Shown here: positions 7,588 through 13,818 of the stretch, piece after piece
Numbering within the stretch: the stretch's first letter is position 1
How the letters are laid out: the number at the start of each line of letters is the position of its first letter
Source of the DNA: Nitrososphaerota archaeon
Lineage (GTDB): Archaea > Thermoproteota > Nitrososphaeria > Nitrososphaerales > Nitrosopumilaceae
Assembly (NCBI GenBank): GCA_028867235.1
Contig: JAGWGS010000003.1
Coordinates: 1-22,876, forward strand
Direction: 5' to 3'
DNA length: 22,876 nt
Translations under genes and position numbers: made by a program
Notes under the pieces: model-generated
Databases searched by the model: none
What the model was told of the DNA's origin: nothing
Seen by the model: only the letters and a program-made list of their open reading frames with translations

Positions 7588-8202
7588 ATGTCTAAAGAAG
7601 TCCAGCCTAAAAAAACACGTTCTACTAAAAAGGTTACCGAAGGATCTAACACTGCAGAACTTGAAGCCAAGATTGCAGAACTTGAAGCAAAACTTGCAAA
7701 CCTGTCATCACAGGTAAAACCAGCAGAATCTAAACCTGCTCAAGCAAGTTCATCCAAGCCAGAACCAAAACCACAACAACGACCAGCAGCATCAGGTCCA
7801 ACTCATGGTACACTTCCAGCAGGATTCAAATCATCTGAACCAAAACCAGAGCCAAAGCCAGAACCAAAACCACAACAACGACCAGCAGCATCAGGTCCAA
7901 CTCACGGTACACTTCCAGCAGGAATGAAACCAGCTCCAAAACCAGAAGCAGCACCAGAACCAACACCTAGTGCAGCAGAGCCAATGGTAGGTGAAGTAGC
8001 TCCTGCATATGCAAAGATTAGCTCAACAGGTTACACTGGTAACAAGTATTTTGCAACAAGAAAGAGATTATCATATCATCCAGCAAACAAACAGTTTACC
8101 GGTGCTGCATCTAGTACAACAACTGCGCCACCGCCAGCTGCAGAGCCACCTAAACCAAAATCTACTTTTAGAACTACACTTCCAGCAGGATTCAAGCCTT
8201 AA
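7588..8202 (+). CDS. Pro/Lys/Glu-rich repeat protein with N-terminal coiled coil
   Basis: I do not recognise this 204-residue protein. It starts with a basic tail (SKEVQPKKTRSTKK), then a short coiled coil (ELEAKIAELEAKLANL, about residues 25-40), then a low-complexity Lys-Pro-Glu/Ala-rich region. The motif TLPAG(F/M)K occurs three times, twice inside a 33-residue duplication and once at the extreme C-terminus. A more ordered-looking block, TGNKYFATRKRLSYHPANKQ, lies at about 149-168. There is no signal peptide, so it is probably cytoplasmic and largely disordered. The ATG at 7588 has a TATA-like TAAATAA about 27 nt upstream (about 7558-7564). The 3' end overlaps the convergent peroxiredoxin gene by 11 bp. 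Confidence 0.75.
   Translation: MSKEVQPKKTRSTKKVTEGSNTAELEAKIAELEAKLANLSSQVKPAESKPAQASSSKPEPKPQQRPAASGPTHGTLPAGFKSSEPKPEPKPEPKPQQRPAASGPTHGTLPAGMKPAPKPEAAPEPTPSAAEPMVGEVAPAYAKISSTGYTGNKYFATRKRLSYHPANKQFTGAASSTTTAPPPAAEPPKPKSTFRTTLPAGFKP
7756..7824 (+). repeat. Intragenic direct repeat, copy 1 (99-bp period)
   Basis: Bases 7756-7824 recur at 7855-7923 with a single difference (T at 7806, C at 7905, both silent in a His codon). The 99-bp offset equals 33 codons, so the protein repeat stays in frame. The near-identity at DNA level indicates a recent duplication or ongoing homogenisation. Confidence 0.9.
7855..7923 (+). repeat. Intragenic direct repeat, copy 2 (99-bp period)
   Basis: Second copy of the 69-bp unit inside the Pro/Lys/Glu-rich protein gene. 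It encodes a Lys-Pro-Glu-rich stretch followed by QQRPAASGPTHGTLPAG. After the unit the copies diverge (FK in copy 1, MK in copy 2). Confidence 0.9.
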
Positions 8203-8650
8203 AGGCATCTAGCACTTCTTGTGCGTGACCTACAGGTTTTACTTTTTCAAAAACCTTTAGGATTTTTCCTTTTTCGTTTATCAAAAAGGTAGTTCTGTTT
8301 ACACCCATGTATTCGCGACCCATGAATTGTTTCTTGCCCCATACTCCAAACTTTTTTGCTACATCTTTTTCTGTATCTGCAAGTAAGATGAATGGAACCT
8401 TCATTTTTTCACCAAATTTTTTATGAGATTCTTCATCATCCGGGCTTATACCGATTATCTCAATTCCTTCTGACTTGAATTTTTTATAATCTTGAGCAAA
8501 CTCGGCAGCTTCTGTGGTACATCCTGGTGTAAAGTCCTTTGGGTAAAAATAAACTACATATTTTTTTCCTTTGAGATCTGATTTTTTTACAATCTTGCCT
8601 TCAGAGTTTTTTAACTCAAAATCTGGAACCAAGTCATCTTCTGATAGCAT
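8192..8650 (-). CDS. bcp: Peroxiredoxin, Bcp/PrxQ type, 1-Cys form
   Basis: This thiol peroxidase reduces hydrogen peroxide and organic hydroperoxides in the cytoplasm. The 152-residue product has the thioredoxin-like fold signature YFYPKDFTPGCTTEA with the peroxidatic Cys at C44, followed by IEIIGISPDDEESHKKF, FILLADTEKDVAKKFGV and the conserved GVNRTTFLIN. The resolving Cys that many Bcp proteins carry five residues later is Ala (A49), and C44 is the only cysteine in the protein. Recycling must therefore use an external thiol. ATG 8650 gives MLSEDDLVPDFEL, which fits the family; an AT-rich TATA-like element lies about 30 nt upstream. It converges on the repeat-protein gene with an 11-bp overlap. 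Confidence 0.93.
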   Translation of the reverse strand: MLSEDDLVPDFELKNSEGKIVKKSDLKGKKYVVYFYPKDFTPGCTTEAAEFAQDYKKFKSEGIEIIGISPDDEESHKKFGEKMKVPFILLADTEKDVAKKFGVWGKKQFMGREYMGVNRTTFLINEKGKILKVFEKVKPVGHAQEVLDAFKA

Positions 8651-8738
8651 TCAAAGGTAGTTTGATGTCGTTCCCTATTATTTTTTGCCTGTTTATTTCG
8701 AATGTTTTATATTGTATGTTCTAAGGTCAAAGTGAGTG

Positions 8739-9446
8739 ATGGTTAACATTCGTGCATGGCTTGCGGAAGCAATAGGCACATACGCCCTTGTCTTCTTTGG
8801 TCCATTGTCTATAATTTTATCAGTAGCATATTTTGGCTCTATTCTCACTATTCCTTCACTTGTAGTAATAGCACTTGCACATGGTGCAGCAATAGGATTG
8901 ATGGTCTATACATTTGGCCATGTATCTGGATGTCACATCAACCCTGCTGTCACAATATCCATGCTTGTGACAAGAAGAATCAACATCAAGGATGGGATTG
9001 GATATATTATATCTCAGATAATTGGTGCAATTGTTGCAGCATCAACACTAAAGGCAATATTGCCACAACTTGGAGACAAGGTACACTTTGGAACCCAGGG
9101 AGGACCAAGTGCCATAATAAACAACAGCGTAGTCTCTGGTTTTACACTTGAAGCAATTTTCACATTCTTCTTGGTTACTGTCATATTCATGACTGCTGTG
9201 CACAAAAAGGCACCAGCAGGAATGTATGGTCTTGCAATAGGTGGAATGATATTTTTACTTCACTTGGTAGGTGTACCGCTTACAGGGGCAAGTATGAATC
9301 CTGCAAGAACCTTGGGACCTGCAATAATCTCAGGTTACTGGGACTATCACTGGATGTACTGGGCTGGACCAATTGTAGGCGCAGTAATTGCAGGTTTGAT
9401 AATGAACTATGTCTTTGTGAAAAAAGCTGAAAAAGAAGTTTCTTAA
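8739..9446 (+). CDS. Aquaporin / MIP-family channel with unusual selectivity filter
   Basis: MIP channels form tetramers with six membrane helices per subunit and conduct water or small neutral solutes. The 235-residue product has both NPA motifs, HINPAVT (N68) and SMNPART (N187), in the normal half-helices, and hydrophobic segments throughout. Thr rather than Asp follows the second NPAR, which favours the aquaporin over the glycerol-facilitator branch. Aligning by spacing to E. coli AqpZ (F43, H174, T183, R189), the filter positions are H48, H175, A184 and R190. A preceding GTG (8736) is an alternative start; a TATA-like TTTTATAT sits about 27 nt upstream (8705-8712). In an ammonia oxidiser, water, ammonia or urea are all possible substrates. 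Confidence 0.92.
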   Translation: MVNIRAWLAEAIGTYALVFFGPLSIILSVAYFGSILTIPSLVVIALAHGAAIGLMVYTFGHVSGCHINPAVTISMLVTRRINIKDGIGYIISQIIGAIVAASTLKAILPQLGDKVHFGTQGGPSAIINNSVVSGFTLEAIFTFFLVTVIFMTAVHKKAPAGMYGLAIGGMIFLLHLVGVPLTGASMNPARTLGPAIISGYWDYHWMYWAGPIVGAVIAGLIMNYVFVKKAEKEVS

Positions 9447-9454
9447 GCTTTTGG

Positions 9455-9466
9455 AATATATTATAA
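9455..9466 (+). promoter_or_regulatory. TATA-like box upstream of tRNA-Arg
   Basis: An AT-rich stretch, ATATATTATAAC, is centred about 31 nt before the mature tRNA 5' end at 9492. It predicts transcription start near 9486-9488, with a short 5' leader for RNase P to remove. Confidence 0.5.
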
Positions 9467-9491
9467 CGGGTCTGTGCTGAATTTTATCTGT

Positions 9492-9566
9492 GGACCCGTA
9501 GCACAGCTTGGATAGTGCGGACGCTTGCGGAGCGTCAGGTCGTGGGTTCGAGTCCCCCCGGGCCCG
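9492..9566 (+). tRNA. tRNA-Arg (anticodon GCG)
   Basis: A complete cloverleaf can be drawn. It has a 7-bp acceptor stem (GGACCCG / CGGGCCC), TA at positions 8-9, a D-stem GCAC/GTGC, an anticodon stem GACGC/GCGTC with loop TTGCGGA, a variable loop AGGTC, a T-stem GTGGG/CCCCC with loop TTCGAGT, and discriminator G. The anticodon GCG reads Arg codon CGC (and CGU by wobble). CCA is not encoded. There is no intron at the usual 37/38 site. Two stem positions do not pair: A3-C70 in the acceptor and T50-C64 in the T-stem. Confidence 0.9.
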
Positions 9567-9575
9567 CTACTATAA

Positions 9576-9585
9576 TCTTCTTTTT
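9576..9585 (+). terminator. T-rich terminator after tRNA-Arg
   Basis: TCTTCTTTTT begins 10 nt after the tRNA 3' end and fits oligo-T termination by archaeal RNA polymerase. Confidence 0.5.
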
Positions 9586-9743
9586 ATGATTCTGTCAGGC
9601 ATGATATCTCTCATTGTCAGTCTCTATGGAGGTAGTATTTTCTAGAAAAAAGCATGTATCTTTATTTTGTCTGTAATTGTATATTGTCATCATTACTGAA
9701 AATTAGATCTTGTTTAATAATAGAGATGATAAAATAGAATAGT

Positions 9744-9917
9744 ATGACTAGAGATATGAGAGGAATCTGTGTCGAATGTGGATATCAAGTCAGAGGAGAC
9801 ACATTAGACGATTTAGATGAGAGCTTTACATTACATTTTGAAAATGATGGACATGATACTTACTACTTTATAGATAAAGAAGGCAAAAAAATAGAACGAG
9901 ATGTTTCTAAATTATAA
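9744..9917 (+). CDS. 57-aa small protein with CxxC zinc-ribbon motif
   Basis: This short reading frame encodes 57 residues beginning MTRDMRGICVECGYQVRGDT. The CVEC pair (C9, C12) followed by GY resembles one zinc knuckle. H31 and H37 downstream could complete the site, and the C-terminal half (YYFIDKEGKKIERDVSKL) is strand-rich. A TATA-like TTTAATAATA (9713-9722) is centred about 26 nt before the ATG, as in other leaderless genes here. The function is unknown; small single-Zn proteins often bind nucleic acids or protein partners. The roughly 180 bp between the tRNA and this gene holds only the tRNA terminator and this promoter, as far as I can see. Confidence 0.7.
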   Translation: MTRDMRGICVECGYQVRGDTLDDLDESFTLHFENDGHDTYYFIDKEGKKIERDVSKL

Positions 9918-9975
9918 TATCTTTTAGTTATCTCGTAACTGTTTGTAATAAAAAATTAAGAAAGGAGTTTTGTAT

Positions 9976-10455
9976 CTATTCTGAAATTGTAATGCGAAAG
10001 ATTTTGGCCTCTTGGTCAGGGCAGTCATTCTTGCCTCTGGGAAGGTGGCCAATCTTATCTGCAACATCCATGCCGCTCTTTACCTCTCCAAATGCTGTAT
10101 ACTGACCATCAAGGAACGTACTATCGCCTGTTACAATGAAAAACTGTGAACCTGCACTGTTTGGATCATCAGATCTTGCCATGGATACAACGCCTCTAAT
10201 GTGGGGTTTGGAATTAAATTCTGCCTTTATGGAATATCCTGGTCCTCCCATTCCCCAACTATTCTTGTCTGGTTGTTTTGTGTTTGGATCTCCTCCCTGA
10301 ATCATAAATCCGGGTATTATCCTGTGAAAAAGTATGCCATCATAAAAATTGGACTTGGCCAGTTTGATAAAATTCCTTACAGTCTCAGGTGCATAATTTG
10401 GTAATAGTTCAAAAACAATGTTCCCAAAGTTGGTCTCTATTGTAGCTTGTGGCAC
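9976..10455 (-). CDS. Cyclophilin-type peptidyl-prolyl cis-trans isomerase
   Basis: This enzyme speeds cis-trans isomerisation of X-Pro bonds during protein folding; with no signal peptide it acts in the cytoplasm. The 159-residue product is a minimal single-domain cyclophilin. Active-site segments are FHRIIPGFMIQGGDP (R45, F50, Q53), GVVSMARSDDPNSAGSQFFI (M92, Q104, F105) and FLDGQYTAFGEV. The positions of human CypA W121 and H126 are F114 and Y119, as in bacterial-type enzymes that are weakly sensitive to cyclosporin. The start is GTG 10455: the ATG beginning two bases upstream (10457) is out of frame and meets a stop after six codons. A TATA-like element lies about 27 nt upstream, within a possible small upstream ORF. 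Confidence 0.94.
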   Translation of the reverse strand: MPQATIETNFGNIVFELLPNYAPETVRNFIKLAKSNFYDGILFHRIIPGFMIQGGDPNTKQPDKNSWGMGGPGYSIKAEFNSKPHIRGVVSMARSDDPNSAGSQFFIVTGDSTFLDGQYTAFGEVKSGMDVADKIGHLPRGKNDCPDQEAKIFRITISE

Positions 10456-10458
10456 ATT

Positions 10459-10617
10459 TTACAAACAGTCATTTTTATCATAAGAGTCTTTCTTCATTGC
10501 TATATCCATAAGGAAGAGCATTGCGCTAAGGTGGATAAACCTGATAAGTAAATTATAATGATACAATAATCGTGGTTCATTGAAGAGATCGGCAACGATG
10601 ATAATACTTGCTAACAT
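10459..10617 (-). CDS. Possible 52-aa membrane protein
   Basis: A 52-codon reading frame encodes MLASIIIVADLFNEPRLLYH, then NLLIRFIHLSAMLFLMDIA and a charged tail ending DKNDCL. Two hydrophobic stretches could be short membrane helices. The codon usage looks like real local genes, but there is no recognised family and the promoter is unclear. It ends 4 bp before the cyclophilin start, so it could be a leader gene of that transcript. Alternatively it may be a decayed remnant, since hydrophobic sequence continues in frame upstream of the ATG to a nearby TGA. Tentative. Confidence 0.35.
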   Translation of the reverse strand: MLASIIIVADLFNEPRLLYHYNLLIRFIHLSAMLFLMDIAMKKDSYDKNDCL

Positions 10618-10661
10618 TACAGTCCATGCAAAATAATCTCAAATTATTCTTGGATTGTATC

Positions 10662-10841
10662 TTATTTTATACCTGAACATACTTCGCCTAGTATGTTTGA
10701 ATTGTATTCCCCAAGTTGTGGCCTGATACTACTGCGCGGAATGATTTTACAAACCACATTTGGTAAAAGATAGTCTCCTACCACATAAACTCCTATCAGG
10801 AGAAGTCCTATTAGAATCAAAAGTCCGAATGGTATTTGCAC
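10662..10841 (-). CDS. Possible 59-aa single-span membrane protein
   Basis: This reading frame gives one strong transmembrane helix near the N-terminus (FGLLILIGLLLIGVYVVG, residues 5-22). A short soluble tail follows with two cysteines (C31, C55) and the segment PRSSIRPQLGEYNSN. The only in-frame start that fits is GTG 10841. Hydrophobic codons continue a little upstream of it, but no ATG or TTG is available before a stop. A TATA-like AT-rich stretch at about 10865-10883 is 30-35 nt upstream. I do not recognise the family. The coherent hydrophobicity pattern and basic/polar tail argue against chance. Confidence 0.5.
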   Translation of the reverse strand: MQIPFGLLILIGLLLIGVYVVGDYLLPNVVCKIIPRSSIRPQLGEYNSNILGEVCSGIK

Positions 10842-10931
10842 TACTAATCCTAGTAAAGTTGCATGTAATAATCATTTATTTTCAGAATGTGTTCATCTCA
10901 AAACTTATAATGATTAAAACTAAGGACAATT

Positions 10932-11117
10932 ATGCTGAAATTCAAATGCAAAGATGTTGGTTTTGAATGCGATTTTGTAGCAAAAGGAAAAACAGAAGAT
11001 GAAATACTATCTCAATGTGCAATACATGCAACAAGAGATCATGGCATGAAACAAGAGGAAATCACAGATGAATTAAGAGGCAAAATCAAAGCCAATATTC
11101 ATAAATCCTTGTTCTGA
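10932..11117 (+). CDS. DUF1059 family small protein
   Basis: The 61-residue product matches the DUF1059 pattern: FKCKDVGFECDFVAKGKTEDEIL, then CAIHATRDHGM, then EEITDELRGKIKANI. Cysteines C6, C13 and C29 with H32 and H37 are likely metal ligands. DUF1059 proteins are small, soluble and of unknown function. The ATG at 10932 has a TATA-like ACTTATAAT (about 10900-10908) some 27 nt upstream. It is divergent from the small membrane ORF ending at 10662. Confidence 0.85.
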   Translation: MLKFKCKDVGFECDFVAKGKTEDEILSQCAIHATRDHGMKQEEITDELRGKIKANIHKSLF

Positions 11118-11235
11118 TTTTATAAATAGAAAATATAAATGGAATTCTGTAACCGCAATTATCTTGATATTGATTTGTTATCAAGTATGATATTTGTAGA
11201 TTTACCTATTATGTTACCAAATTAATTCCAAGTTG

Positions 11236-11774
11236 ATGAAAATTTCTATAGTAATTGCAAGTATTGTTTTCTTATTCTTTCCATTATGTTCTGCAAATGG
11301 TGACAATATTCTGACTCCTCCATTTGTACATGCCATAGTGACCAACCCAATCTCGGTATTTGGAAAAACATACAATCTACAAGTGGATAACATGAATTAT
11401 CCTCTATACTATGGATTTCATTATACCAGTGCGACGGTATCAAAGATATCAGTCGTCCCTGAATCCAATTCTGTTCAAATATCTCTACAAAATGTAACAG
11501 AAACCGACACCATGTGGGTCTACATTCCCCAGTCAATCATATCTTCAGATAGCAATCAGTTTCTACTTTCTGTGGATGGAAAAAACACTTCCTATGAGAT
11601 TGCAACTTATAGTCATTCAACAATACTGGGATTCACTGTTAATGCAAATGCACATGAGGTTCAAATCCAGGTACTAGGGTAATACCTGAATTTTCTACAT
11701 CTGTATTCTCTGTAGCAGTGATAGGCTTTGTATCTATTCTGGTATTAAGATTCTATCGACCACTAAAGATGTAA
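11236..11774 (+). pseudogene. Secreted protein with C-terminal PEF-type membrane anchor in the -1 frame
   Basis: The first frame (11236-11682) encodes a signal peptide (MKISIVIASIVFLFFPLCSA) and a strand-rich extracellular domain of about 125 residues with NxS/T sites (NVT, NTS), ending VQIQVLG-stop. The sequence continues without a gap in the -1 frame (11679-11774) as VIPEFSTSVFSVAVIGF plus a hydrophobic run and a basic end (RFYRPLKM). That is the usual layout of thaumarchaeal surface proteins: a P-E-F motif, one membrane helix and a basic tail. One extra base in the GGG run at 11677-11679 would join the frames. It may be a true mutation, an assembly error or programmed frameshifting. TTG 11233 is an alternative start; a TATA-like box is near 11204-11215. 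Confidence 0.7.
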
Positions 11775-11777
11775 TAT

Positions 11778-13412
11778 CTATTCTGTGGCTACTCGTATGA
11801 GCTCACCCATCTGTTTGCCTTTTCCTTGCGATATTGCAGATATTCCTCCTGTCAAACTTTCGGTTGTAATACCTTTACTCCCAAGCACTTTGACTGCATT
11901 TAATGATGTGTATCCTGCCATGCAAACAAGAAGAGACTTGTGAGTTCCTTCTAATGCCTTGTTGATCTCATCAGGTATTTGTTGAGTTGCAAGAAGCTTT
12001 TCAACATCTCTTGCCTTTGGAACAAAGACTTTGCTCTTGTCAACTCCCAAGGTTTTAGCAATCATTTCTATTCCTTCTTCTTTTGGAGTGTATTGGGTAT
12101 GAATCCAAATTACTTTATCATAGTCTCCTACACTTGAAACTGCTTCTTGTAGAGAGACTTGGATTCTATTTTGTTTCTTACTTGATGATTCAAGATTCTT
12201 TTTGTACTTTTGTATGCCGTCTGCAACTATGACTATGAAATTACCGCCAAACCCTCCAAAGTTTGCCATCTGCATTACTGCATACAGTGCAAGAGCACTG
12301 CTTTCTCCCATGTCATATCCTTTGTCTGCAAAAAACTTGAGCAAACGCTTGGCTTGCTCAAAATCCACTTCATGTTGTCCTGCATATCTGTCAGGCTCGT
12401 AAAATCTCAATCCTGATGCCTTGTCTTTTGTCCTAATTCCTGCTACGTCCTGGCCTCCAACTGGAAATACCACATGCAGGGATTTCTTTCCATATTTTTC
12501 TGTGATGTATCTACTCAAACCCCCTGATGTACCGCCTGTACCAAAGGTACACACTATTCTATGGTTCTCTAGAGATTGTCCTTTTTCATGTAATTGTTGA
12601 TCTATTTCCGGCGCAGTAACCACCCTGTGTACCTCTGTATTCATATCATTATCATATTGCTCAGGGCAAAAACAATTGTAAATTTTCGCAAGAAGTTTTG
12701 CTAGGTTGATGATGTCTTGTTTGGCCAAAAGTTCTTGCACTTCTGAGCTTGCCTTGTCAAATACTGTAGGATCAAATCCAAGCTCTGATAATTGTGATCT
12801 GATGTTTGCTGCAGTGGCCCTTGCAGCCAAGACGTTTGGATTTTCCTTCATTCCTGGGGCAGGACAAATATCCATATCCAAATTTATGATTCGAATCTTT
12901 TCATTTCTCAATTCTTCGAAAACACCTTCTTGCAATTTTCTTGACACCAGAGCAACTACATCAAGTCCAATCTTAGTTAGCTGTCCTAGTGCTATTCCAA
13001 AATTTCCTGATGTTGCTTCAAATATTGTCTGTCCGCTTTTGAGTCTGCCTGATGTAATGGCGTCATGAATTATGTTTACTGCTGGCCTTACCTTGATTGA
13101 ACCTGCAAGTAAATTCGAGTCAAACTTACCAAAAATGTGAAGATCTTTATCGTCCAAGTTTAGGTTAAACTCTTTTTTTGCACACTCTTTCAGGTCATGG
13201 GTTATGTCTTTTAGTGGAGTTGCGTTTGCTATGATTCCATTCTCTTCATGTGGAACTTTACTCCAGATCTCTTTTTGAAAACGCTCAAGCAAAACATTGT
13301 CGATATCACTTGTTCCCAATTTTACCAGTCGAGCTGTGTTGGATAAGAAGATCTTATAAAATATACCATAGTCTTCCAATGGTGTTTTAGGGTTCACAAC
13401 TTGATATGTCAT
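11778..13412 (-). CDS. PLP-dependent cysteine synthase-like enzyme fused to a rhodanese domain
   Basis: The N-terminal about 405 residues are a fold-type II PLP enzyme. Schiff-base K107 lies in GSIKVRPA, the substrate loop is ATSGNFG (133-139), and the phosphate-binding loop is GTGGTSGG (291-298), with a GESSA end segment (369-373). This resembles the cysteine synthase / cystathionine beta-synthase group. Residues about 416-544 look like a rhodanese: VIWIHTQ, then the active loop CMAGYTS (C497), then the SLTGGISAI close. Rhodaneses carry sulfur as a cysteine persulfide, so the fusion could pass sulfur to an aminoacrylate intermediate to make cysteine or a related thiol. That role is inference; the substrate cannot be read from sequence. 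It is divergent from a PPOX gene. Confidence 0.85.
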   Translation of the reverse strand: MTYQVVNPKTPLEDYGIFYKIFLSNTARLVKLGTSDIDNVLLERFQKEIWSKVPHEENGIIANATPLKDITHDLKECAKKEFNLNLDDKDLHIFGKFDSNLLAGSIKVRPAVNIIHDAITSGRLKSGQTIFEATSGNFGIALGQLTKIGLDVVALVSRKLQEGVFEELRNEKIRIINLDMDICPAPGMKENPNVLAARATAANIRSQLSELGFDPTVFDKASSEVQELLAKQDIINLAKLLAKIYNCFCPEQYDNDMNTEVHRVVTAPEIDQQLHEKGQSLENHRIVCTFGTGGTSGGLSRYITEKYGKKSLHVVFPVGGQDVAGIRTKDKASGLRFYEPDRYAGQHEVDFEQAKRLLKFFADKGYDMGESSALALYAVMQMANFGGFGGNFIVIVADGIQKYKKNLESSSKKQNRIQVSLQEAVSSVGDYDKVIWIHTQYTPKEEGIEMIAKTLGVDKSKVFVPKARDVEKLLATQQIPDEINKALEGTHKSLLVCMAGYTSLNAVKVLGSKGITTESLTGGISAISQGKGKQMGELIRVATE

Positions 13413-13443
13413 CTTTTAATTTGGTTGATTCTAGACTTATTGT
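13413..13443. promoter_or_regulatory. 31-bp bidirectional leaderless promoter region
   Basis: The whole spacer between the divergent PLP-rhodanese and PPOX genes is 31 bp. The plus-strand TATA-like TTTTAATTTGG (13414-13423) is about 26 nt before ATG 13444 and starts 2 bp beyond the minus gene's start codon. A weaker minus-strand TATA-like element (13433-13441) runs to within 3 bp of the plus gene's start codon. The two transcripts probably compete or are co-controlled. Confidence 0.5.
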
Positions 13444-13815
13444 ATGCCATCTGACAAATTAGGACAATTTCGCAATACTAAATGCATTAATCTTGAGACA
13501 TACAGAAAAGATGGCCGGGCAGTACAAACACCTGTATGGTATGTCATAGATGATGATGTCATCTATGTGTCAACACCTGCAACTACTGGGAAGATAAAGC
13601 GACTGACTGCCAACAAGCATGTCAGAATTGTTCCCTGTAATTTCAGAGGAGATCCTAAAGGTGATTGGGTTGAGGCAACAGCCTATTTTGCAAACAAATC
13701 AGAATCTGAAAAAGCAATTGTGCTTCGCAAGAAAAAATATGGACTGATGGCAAAACTCATACAAATTGTTGTGTACAAAAAAGGCACCTCTGTCGTATTT
13801 GGAATCAAAATATGA
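13444..13815 (+). CDS. PPOX-class flavin/F420-dependent oxidoreductase
   Basis: This is a split-barrel protein of the pyridoxamine-phosphate-oxidase-like superfamily, which uses FMN or coenzyme F420 to reduce small substrates. The 123-residue product has the typical pattern of the F420-type subgroup: CINLETYRKDGRAVQTPVW, VIYVSTPATTGKIKRL (phosphate contact), ANKHVRIVPCNFRGDPKG, then WVEATAYF. Length and motif order fit TIGR03666-like single-domain enzymes; the cofactor choice is inferred from family resemblance. ATG 13444 has a TATA-like box about 26 nt upstream in the shared spacer. The stop lies 3 bp from the end of the convergent S-layer-like gene. Confidence 0.85.
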   Translation: MPSDKLGQFRNTKCINLETYRKDGRAVQTPVWYVIDDDVIYVSTPATTGKIKRLTANKHVRIVPCNFRGDPKGDWVEATAYFANKSESEKAIVLRKKKYGLMAKLIQIVVYKKGTSVVFGIKI

Positions 13816-13818
13816 CAT

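Noticed and set aside
9587..9646. 19-codon hydrophobic frame after tRNA-Arg
   Set aside because: Too short, no TATA element at the right distance, and it begins in the tRNA termination zone.
10760..10966. 68-codon plus-strand frame opposite the small membrane ORF
   Set aside because: It crosses the promoter and start of the DUF1059 gene. The minus-strand frame has the more protein-like pattern.
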